47,951 bases of DNA from Kiritimatiellales bacterium (GTDB taxonomy: Bacteria > Verrucomicrobiota > Kiritimatiellia > Kiritimatiellales > Pontiellaceae), in contig QIHI01000048.1 in the NCBI GenBank assembly GCA_003230915.1, positions 1 through 47,951 on the forward strand, given 5' to 3'. Under the pieces are notes generated by a model. That model was not told the origin of the DNA. It did not search any database and saw nothing but the letters and a program-made list of their open reading frames with translations. The translations under genes and the position numbers were made by a program. Every line of letters starts with the position of its first letter. The first letter of the stretch is position 1. Positions 41,445 to 47,951 of the stretch are shown here, in pieces.

Positions 41445-42749
41445 ATGAAGAGTAAAAAAGTATTTCCAGCAAAGCTCAGTGGTTCTGTGAAGGTGCCGGG
41501 CGATAAGAGTATTTCCCAGCGCATAGCTATGCTCGCTTCGTTGGCAGACGGTACGTCGAAGGTAACGGGCTATCTCAATGGCGAGGATGCCCGCAGTACG
41601 CTCTCTGCCATGGAGCAAATGGGCGCGAAGGCGGAATTTCGCGACGACGCGCTCTATATCACCGGCGTGGCCGGCCAGCTACAACAATCAGACGACCCTC
41701 TCGACATGGGTAACTCGGGAACTGGAACACGCCTGCTGGCCGGACTTGTGGCCGGAGCCGGCGTCGAGGTTTCTATGATTGGCGACGAGTCTCTTTCATC
41801 GCGCCCGATGGGTCGTATTCGTCAGCCGCTCGAACTGATGGGCGCGCATATTGGCCTGACCGGGAAACGCGGTACGCTACCGATGATGATTACTGGAGGG
41901 AAGTTGCAGGGCATCGGCTATCTGCTGCCCATGGCATCCGCGCAGGTTAAGTCGTGCGTGCTGTTGGCCGGGTTGTTTGCGGAGGGCAAAACGACGGTGA
42001 TCGAGCCGCGGCCGACGCGCGACCATACGGAGAAACTTTTCCAGGCCTTGGGAATTCCAATTAAAATCAATGGATTGGAAGTTTCAATTGAGGGCTATGG
42101 TCAGGGCGGGCCGAGGTTCAAGGCGCGTAACTTTGTGGTACCAGGTGATTTCTCGTCCGCCGCGTTTTGGATCGCGGCCATCGCTGCCCGCCCGGATGCG
42201 GAACTACTGCTTGAAAACGTGGGTCTCAACCCGCGCCGTACCGCGCTGTTGGATGTGATGAAGCGCATGGGCGCAAACATTGAAGTGACGGTGGCGGAGG
42301 GGCGGGGCGACCCCTACGGCACGATCAAGGTGCGTGGGGCAAAGCTCAACGGTACGGTGATCGAGGGCGATGAAATCCCGAATCTGATCGATGAACTTCC
42401 GGTCATCGCCGTGGCAGGTGCATTGGCTGAAGGAAAAACAGAAATCCGCGATGCCGCCGAACTGCGCGTCAAGGAATCGGATCGTATTTCAGAAGTCGTA
42501 AAAAACCTGCAACGGTTCGGGGTCGAAGTGGAAGAACTCGAAGACGGCATGATCATCTCTGGGCCGACTAATCTAAAAACACCTGACGTTGCGATCAATA
42601 GCCACGGCGACCACCGCATTGCGATGTCGATAGCCATTCTAAATAGTTTTAGCGACGGAGCGATAACCATTGATAATGTCGGCTGCGTGGATACCTCGTA
42701 CCCTGAATTCTGGCAGCACATGGAACAACTCGGTGGAAAGGCGGAATAA
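41445..42749 (+). CDS. aroA: 3-phosphoshikimate 1-carboxyvinyltransferase (EPSP synthase)
   Basis: VKVPGDKSISQRIAMLASLADGTSKV, DMGNSGTGTRLLAGL, LRVKESDRISEV, GDHRIAMSIAIL. Confidence 0.97.
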   Translation: MKSKKVFPAKLSGSVKVPGDKSISQRIAMLASLADGTSKVTGYLNGEDARSTLSAMEQMGAKAEFRDDALYITGVAGQLQQSDDPLDMGNSGTGTRLLAGLVAGAGVEVSMIGDESLSSRPMGRIRQPLELMGAHIGLTGKRGTLPMMITGGKLQGIGYLLPMASAQVKSCVLLAGLFAEGKTTVIEPRPTRDHTEKLFQALGIPIKINGLEVSIEGYGQGGPRFKARNFVVPGDFSSAAFWIAAIAARPDAELLLENVGLNPRRTALLDVMKRMGANIEVTVAEGRGDPYGTIKVRGAKLNGTVIEGDEIPNLIDELPVIAVAGALAEGKTEIRDAAELRVKESDRISEVVKNLQRFGVEVEELEDGMIISGPTNLKTPDVAINSHGDHRIAMSIAILNSFSDGAITIDNVGCVDTSYPEFWQHMEQLGGKAE

Positions 42750-42806
42750 ATGAGTGGGCGAACACGCTGTTGTTTTCCGTGGCGGGTATGCCTATAGTCC
42801 AGCTCC

Positions 42807-43547
42807 ATGGATACATATAAAGAATCTGTAAGCCGCCGTTTTGCCCAGATATATGGAAGCCCCGGCGAGGCTCCCCGGGTGATGGGGCTATTGCGCGCTT
42901 TTTGGCCTTTGCTATTCATCTGTCTGGCCACCGGCTATTTATTTCGTGCACTGATTCCGTTCCCTGTGCTTGGACTATCGCAGGTGGGCATTCTATTTTT
43001 TCTCGTTGCTGTAGTGGCTGCCATGTTACTGGCCTGGGGAGATCGCCGCCTTGGCAATTTTCTCAAGGGCGCAAAAGGCGAAGAGTGGGTTGCTCACGAA
43101 CTCTCCTTTCTGACGTCGGAATACACCGTCTTTAACGGGCTTCGCCTCAGCGGCGGGAAACAAAACTTTGACCATATTGTTATCGGGCCGGCCGGGGTTT
43201 TTGTGGTGGAAACCAAAAACTGGAAGGGCTCGGTCGAATTCCGTGGCGGAAAACTCTACGCAGGTGGTAAAGAGCCTTCTCGTCCGCCGCTGAAACAGGT
43301 CAAGGCTGCTACCGCCGAACTGGTCTCTTGGGTGGATGATGCGGGATGGGGGGATATACCAGTCCATTCGGTACTCTGCTTCATTTCCACCGAACTCCCC
43401 GAAGAGATCATGAATGTGAATGGTATCGTGGTTTGCAGCGGCGAACGGTTGATCGACGTCTTGCAAGAAACCTTCGACAAGCCTATTGCAGAGGCCATGC
43501 GCAAGCAGGTTGTAGATGAGCTTCGGAAAGTCATGAATGACGAGTGA
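42807..43547 (+). CDS. Membrane-anchored NERD (nuclease-related) domain protein
   Basis: Two TM helices, then GAKGEEWVAHELSFL...FDHIVIGPAGVFVVETKNWKGSVEF, a NERD-type motif. Confidence 0.88.
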   Translation: MDTYKESVSRRFAQIYGSPGEAPRVMGLLRAFWPLLFICLATGYLFRALIPFPVLGLSQVGILFFLVAVVAAMLLAWGDRRLGNFLKGAKGEEWVAHELSFLTSEYTVFNGLRLSGGKQNFDHIVIGPAGVFVVETKNWKGSVEFRGGKLYAGGKEPSRPPLKQVKAATAELVSWVDDAGWGDIPVHSVLCFISTELPEEIMNVNGIVVCSGERLIDVLQETFDKPIAEAMRKQVVDELRKVMNDE

Positions 43548-43598
43548 AATGTGAGTCATGATTGTTGTTGGGTCACGCCTCACTCATTACGGATCACG
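43544..43598. repeat. TGA/TCA-rich imperfect palindromic intergenic element, copy A
   Basis: GTGAAATGTGAGTCATGATTGTTGTTGGGTCACGCCTCACTCATTACGGATCACG; similar to 47814-47877. Confidence 0.6.
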
Positions 43599-43615
43599 CA
43601 AAATGGAGATATAGT

Positions 43616-44158
43616 ATGAAAGCACTAGTACCCATCGCTAACGGCTGCGAGGAAATAGAAGCCGTCATTATCATCGACACACTGCGCCGTGCCGAGTGGG
43701 ATGTCACTGTAGTTGGCCTCTCCGAAGGAACCATCGAAGCGTCTCACGGTGTCAAGCTGGTTCCAGATACCACCTGGGATCGGATCAATCCCAGCGACTT
43801 CGATGTGCTACTCCTGCCCGGCGGGTTTGACGGAACCGTTGCGCTGAGCGAACACGAGGGAGTTCAAAAGGCGCTACGTGACTTCAACGAAAAAGGAAAG
43901 TGGATCGGTTCTATCTGTGCCGCCGCCCTCGCGCTGCATGCGGCGGGCATCCTCGAAGGCCGGAAGTTCACCTGCTATCCCGGCGTCGAAGAAAAACTAC
44001 CCTCGAATGTGCAACCTGTGAACGAAGCTGTGGTGGTCGACGGCCACCTCATCACCGGTCAAGGCCCCGGCGCAGCCTTCGAATTCTCCCTCAAGGTCAT
44101 CGCCGAATGCGGTAGCCCGAACACCGCCATCACCGTCCGCGCTGGATTGCTACTGTAA
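43616..44158 (+). CDS. DJ-1/PfpI family protein
   Basis: MKALVPIANGCEEIEAVIIIDTLRRAEWDVTVVGL...VLLLPGGFDGTVALSEHEGVQKALRDFNEKGKWIGSICAAALALHAAGIL (nucleophile elbow Cys); start ATG 43616. Confidence 0.93.
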   Translation: MKALVPIANGCEEIEAVIIIDTLRRAEWDVTVVGLSEGTIEASHGVKLVPDTTWDRINPSDFDVLLLPGGFDGTVALSEHEGVQKALRDFNEKGKWIGSICAAALALHAAGILEGRKFTCYPGVEEKLPSNVQPVNEAVVVDGHLITGQGPGAAFEFSLKVIAECGSPNTAITVRAGLLL

Positions 44159-44222
44159 TCATTCTCATCGCATTGCACATGAAGCGGGTTGGCCTCTTGG
44201 ACAAGCAAGCGAGACGCCTACC

Positions 44223-45875
44223 CTACTTTCTTGGAGCGCGGAGGGTGAGGGTGCGGTTGAAGATGGGGGTGGCTTCGGTGTGGTCGAGGTCGGCGCAGAA
44301 GTAGCCGATGCGCTCGAACTGGAAACGGTCACTAGGCTTGGATTTCGCGAGACCAGATTCAAGTTTGGCGGTGGTGATTTCTAAGGCAGCGGAGTTGATG
44401 AACTCTTTGAAGTCAGCGTCTTTGTCGGCGAGCGGGTTTTCTTCGGTAAAGAGACGGTCATAGTTGCGGATTTCGGCGTCGACGGCGTGCAGGGCGCTGA
44501 CCCAGTGGATGGTGCCTTTGACTTTGCGGCCGTCGAGGCCGTTACCCCCTTTGGAGTCGAGGTCAAGGTCGCATTGGATTTGAATCACGTTGCCGTCGCT
44601 GTCTTTTTCAACGGCAGTGCAGGTGGCAAGGTAGGCGCCGCGCAAGCGGACCTCGCGGCCCACAAAGAAGCCTTTAAATTTATTGTTGGGCGGCACGTCG
44701 ATGTAGTCGCTCCGCTCAATCCATAGCTCGCGGCTGAAGGGGACGGTGCGGATGCCAAGTTCTTCTTTCTTGGGATGGTTGGGTAGTTCGAATTCTTCGG
44801 TAAGATCGGCGGGATAGTTTTCGAGGACGACTTTGATGGGGTCGATGACGGCCATGGCGCGGAAAGAGGTTTCGTTGAGGTCATCGCGGACGAGGCTTTC
44901 GAACAGCTCGATTTCGGAGATGCTTTCGACTTTGGTGACCCCGAGGATTCCGCAGAAGTTGCGGATGGCGGCGGCGGTGAAGCCGCGGCGGCGCATGCCG
45001 CAGAGGGTAGGCATGCGAGGGTCGTCCCAGCCGTTGACGAGGTTTTCATTCACAAGTTCGAGCAACTTGCGTTTGCTCATGACGGTGTAGGTTAGGTTGA
45101 GGCGCGAGAATTCGATCTGCTGGGGGTGGAAGATGTTTAGTTCGTTGAGGATCCAGTCGTAGAGCGGGCGGTGGACTTCGAACTCGAGGGTGCACATGGA
45201 GTGGGTGACGCCTTCGAGGGAGTCTTCGATGCAGTGGGCGAAGTCGTACATGGGATAGATGCACCAGGTGTCGCCGGTGTTATGGTGGTGGGCACGTTTG
45301 ATGCGATAAAGCGCGGGGTCGCGCAGGTGCAGGTTGGGGGAGGCCATGTCGATCCGTGCGCGGAGGACACAGGCACCGTCTTCGAAGGTTCCATTTTTCA
45401 TCTGCTCAAAGAGGGCTAGATTTTCTTCGACGGAGTGTTTGCGTCCGGGCGGTTCTTTGCCGGGTTCGGTGGGAGCGCCGCGATACTCCTTAAAGTCGGC
45501 TTGTGGGAGCTGGCAGACGTAGGCCTTGCCTTTTTTGATGAGTGCGACGGCATAGCCGTGCATCTGCTCGAAATAGTTGGAGGCCCAGTAGCGGTTTTCG
45601 CCCCAGTCGAAGCCAAGCCATTTGATATCGTCCTGAATGGCCTGAACGTATTCCTCGTCCTCGGCGTCGGGATTGGTGTCGTCGAAGCGCAGGTTGCAGC
45701 GTCCATTGTATTTTTCGGCGGTACCGAAATCGAGGCAGATGGCTTTGGCGTGTCCAATGTGTAAATAACCGTTGGGTTCCGGGGGGAAGCGGGTGACGAT
45801 TTCGGTGCGCTTGCCGGAAGCGAGATCGGCCTCGATGATGTCGTGGATAAAGTTGGTTTTAGTTTCTTCGGTCAT
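44223..45875 (-). CDS. glnS: Glutaminyl-tRNA synthetase
   Basis: NFIHDIIEADLASGKRTEIVTRFPPEPNGYLHIGHAKAICLDFG...DDTNPDAEDEEYVQAIQDDIKWLGFDWGENRYWASNYFEQMHGYAVALI; MSKRKLL motif. Confidence 0.96.
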   Translation of the reverse strand: MTEETKTNFIHDIIEADLASGKRTEIVTRFPPEPNGYLHIGHAKAICLDFGTAEKYNGRCNLRFDDTNPDAEDEEYVQAIQDDIKWLGFDWGENRYWASNYFEQMHGYAVALIKKGKAYVCQLPQADFKEYRGAPTEPGKEPPGRKHSVEENLALFEQMKNGTFEDGACVLRARIDMASPNLHLRDPALYRIKRAHHHNTGDTWCIYPMYDFAHCIEDSLEGVTHSMCTLEFEVHRPLYDWILNELNIFHPQQIEFSRLNLTYTVMSKRKLLELVNENLVNGWDDPRMPTLCGMRRRGFTAAAIRNFCGILGVTKVESISEIELFESLVRDDLNETSFRAMAVIDPIKVVLENYPADLTEEFELPNHPKKEELGIRTVPFSRELWIERSDYIDVPPNNKFKGFFVGREVRLRGAYLATCTAVEKDSDGNVIQIQCDLDLDSKGGNGLDGRKVKGTIHWVSALHAVDAEIRNYDRLFTEENPLADKDADFKEFINSAALEITTAKLESGLAKSKPSDRFQFERIGYFCADLDHTEATPIFNRTLTLRAPRK

Positions 45876-46095
45876 AAGTGGATCCAGCGTTAAAAAAACA
45901 GGCGTTGTTTATCCACGATCCAAGTGCGTAGTTCAATCTTTAGCTTATGAGAAAAGAGGTTTTAGCGTGCGAATTCCGAACGGCTGAACGAGCGTAGATG
46001 TTGGTTTGTAGACGCGGGTGATCTGTCGCTCCTCCAGAATGGCTTCGCGCCAGCCGCGTTGCATCCGCACCGCCCAGCCGCACCGCTCGACGGCA

Positions 46096-46114
46096 ACGCG
46101 GCAGGATGCCGCGT
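46096..46114. repeat. Perfect hairpin in intergenic region
   Basis: ACGCGGCA-GGA-TGCCGCGT, 8-bp perfect stem. Confidence 0.5.
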
Positions 46115-46449
46115 CTATATTTTATGAACTCCACCGCCCATTGGCTGCTGATGGAATACGGCCGAATGGCTGAAGCAGGTGGTGGGAGAATAACGAATGT
46201 TGAGCAGGGAATGTCGGAACGACGAGTCTTAATAAATTGTAGGACGGGAGGGGTTGAGGAGCGAATCCTTCCCGCCGAACCTGCACGCGGCGGCGTATAC
46301 CGCCCTGTGCGCGGTGGGCGGGCGAACGGAAACAATGCGACGCGGGTGTTGAGCTGTGTGATTCGCGGGCGGTGCTGTTTAATGCTTGAAACACGGGGCG
46401 GGAGGCATGACTCTGCCTGTCACATTTTAAGCACCACGAAAGGAAAATT

Positions 46450-47025
46450 ATGAAACAGGAAGAAGTATTAGGATTATTCGAGGATGCCGGTGCGCTGCTT
46501 AATGGTCATTTTGAGCTTCGCTCGGGATTGCATAGCAATCAGTTTTTCCAGTGCGCGCATCTGCTGGAACAACCGCGCACGGCGGCCGCACTTTGTGGGG
46601 CGCTTGTTGAAAAACTTAAGGCGGAGCTTAATGATTTAGAGGTGGATACGGTAATTGCCCCGGCGATGGGCGGGATCACGATTGGCCATGAGGTGGCGCG
46701 GGAGCTGGGCCTTCGCTTTATCTTTGTGGAGAAGGAAGACAATGTTTTGTATCTCCGCCGCTTTAAGATTCGCGCGGGTGAACGTTTTGCGATTGCCGAG
46801 GATGTGGTGACGCGCGGGGGCCGGGTGCAGGAGACGGTTGATATCGTCGAGGAAAACGGCGGTGTTGTGGCGGCCATCGGGATTCTGGTGAACCGTAGCG
46901 GGGGCAAGGCGAAATTTAATGCACCGCTGGTGAGTCTACTTGAGATTAACCCGGTGACCTATGAACCCTCCGATTGCCCGCTCTGCGAAGAGGGATTAGG
47001 GCTGGTACATCCGGGAAGTAAATAG
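46450..47025 (+). CDS. pyrE: Orotate phosphoribosyltransferase
   Basis: GHFELRSGLHSNQFFQCAHLLEQP..., VDTVIAPAMGGITIGHEVARELGLRFIFVEKE, AIAEDVVTRGGRVQETVDIV (PRPP loop). Confidence 0.93.
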   Translation: MKQEEVLGLFEDAGALLNGHFELRSGLHSNQFFQCAHLLEQPRTAAALCGALVEKLKAELNDLEVDTVIAPAMGGITIGHEVARELGLRFIFVEKEDNVLYLRRFKIRAGERFAIAEDVVTRGGRVQETVDIVEENGGVVAAIGILVNRSGGKAKFNAPLVSLLEINPVTYEPSDCPLCEEGLGLVHPGSK

Positions 47026-47105
47026 TCGCAGCATCGCTTTGACTTATTCGCGGTGAAGGGGTAAATTTTCCGACTGTTTTTAGAAATTTGAATTGGAGGT
47101 CGCTT

Positions 47106-47816
47106 GTGTCTCATCCGTTGGAATCGATAGTTGCAGTGCAGAAGAAAGATCGCAGGCTTATTAAACTGATGCGGGAAATCCGAGACATCCCGCAACGTAA
47201 GCAGGATATCGAGATGCAATTGGCCGGCTCGGTTCAGAAGCTGGAGACCGCGGTTGATAGTCGGAGGCATACGGAAGCCACGCTGAAGGAGCAGGAGCTG
47301 GAGGTCGAATCCCTTAAAGAACGGATCACCAAATATAAAAACCAGCAGATGGAGGCGCAGACTAACGATCAATACCGCGCTTTCGTTAAAGAAATCGGTA
47401 CGGTAGAACGTGAAATCAACGATCTTGAAGAAAAAGAGATTGTGCTGATGGAGGCGCTTGAAAAAGGCAAAACCATCGAGACCGAGTGCGAGGAAACCTT
47501 GAATGGCGAGCAGGCCGGCATTGCCGATGAGTTGGCGGAGTTGGATGCCCGCGCGGCCGAACTGGCCGAGCAGCTCGAACGGATGAAAGCCGATCGTGCT
47601 CGTGTGGCTGAGCTTTGCGACAAAACGATCCTGCAAAAATATTCGCGCATTATGAACAACAAGCGCGATTTTGCCGTGGTGATGGTGGAGTCGGGCGGAC
47701 ATTGCGGTGGATGCCACATGAAGCTGCCGCCGCAGGTGACTCACGACGCGCGCAACCCGATCAAGGTTGTGGCATGCAACTTTTGCGGGCGCATCGTCTA
47801 TAACCCGGCGTCGTGA
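47106..47816 (+). CDS. C4 zinc-ribbon coiled-coil protein (DUF164/CT398-like)
   Basis: GTG start after TTGGAGGTCGCTT; long coiled coil, then CGGCHMKLPPQVTHDARNPIKVVACNFCGRIVY (CxxC...CxxC). Confidence 0.9.
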   Translation: MSHPLESIVAVQKKDRRLIKLMREIRDIPQRKQDIEMQLAGSVQKLETAVDSRRHTEATLKEQELEVESLKERITKYKNQQMEAQTNDQYRAFVKEIGTVEREINDLEEKEIVLMEALEKGKTIETECEETLNGEQAGIADELAELDARAAELAEQLERMKADRARVAELCDKTILQKYSRIMNNKRDFAVVMVESGGHCGGCHMKLPPQVTHDARNPIKVVACNFCGRIVYNPAS

Positions 47817-47877
47817 GCCGTGAAACATGAATCGTGATTGATTGACTTGGTCACGTATCAATCGTCACTCATCAATT
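47814..47877. repeat. TGA/TCA-rich imperfect palindromic intergenic element, copy B
   Basis: TGAGCCGTGAAACATGAATCGTGATTGATTGACTTGGTCACGTATCAATCGTCACTCATCAATT; matches copy A in order and spacing of its GTGAAA..TGATTG..GGTCACG..CACTCAT blocks. Confidence 0.6.
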
Positions 47878-47883
47878 TTAAGC

Positions 47884-47951
47884 AGGCAGGGTGTATCGGT
47901 CGCTCTTCGTTTCGGCGGAGGGAGGAAAGTCCGGACTCCGCAGGGCAGGAC
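47884..47951 (+). ncRNA. rnpB: RNase P RNA, 5' portion (truncated by window end)
   Basis: TCGGTCGCTCTTCG...GGAGGGAGGAAAGTCCGGACTCCGCAGGGCAGGAC contains the conserved bacterial RNase P RNA 5' core GAGGAAAGTCCGGACTCC. Confidence 0.88.

Noticed and set aside
46106-46453. 115-aa plus-strand ORF upstream of pyrE
   Set aside because: Spans palindromic GC-rich intergenic sequence and overlaps the pyrE start; no protein-like conservation signal.

Overview
The window carries core bacterial chromosome genes. Gene content and the dispersed operon structure suggest a PVC/Kiritimatiellota-like bacterium, but this is inference only. In order: the nusA 3' end and infB; a decayed RHS/YD-repeat pseudogene; a GH18-family secreted protein; an unusual divergent locus at about 4.9-12.8 kb; a decayed IS3-like element with recognisable terminal inverted repeats; trpS, scpA, scpB and pheA; tmRNA (ssrA); a merged str-S10-spc ribosomal protein cluster (rpsL to secY-adk-map) lacking tuf, rpsN and rpmD at their usual positions; an IS630-like remnant; a STAS protein; rsmI; a truncated phosphoesterase remnant; a 2-oxoacid:ferredoxin oxidoreductase operon; sod; tyrA-aroA; a NERD protein; a DJ-1/PfpI protein; glnS; pyrE; a C4 zinc-ribbon coiled-coil protein; and the 5' end of RNase P RNA. 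The best candidate for an undescribed system is the 4904-12783 locus. It encodes a 1469-aa membrane, multi-PAS, giant coiled-coil protein whose C-terminus aligns with a histidine kinase but lacks the phospho-accepting His and the N-box Asn residues. That gene is paired with a secreted, possibly beta-helical protein with a C-terminal TM segment. Divergent to them is a three-gene unit: a cytosolic protein, a multi-TM protein with an acidic tail, and a 54-aa protein resembling the N-terminus of the first.
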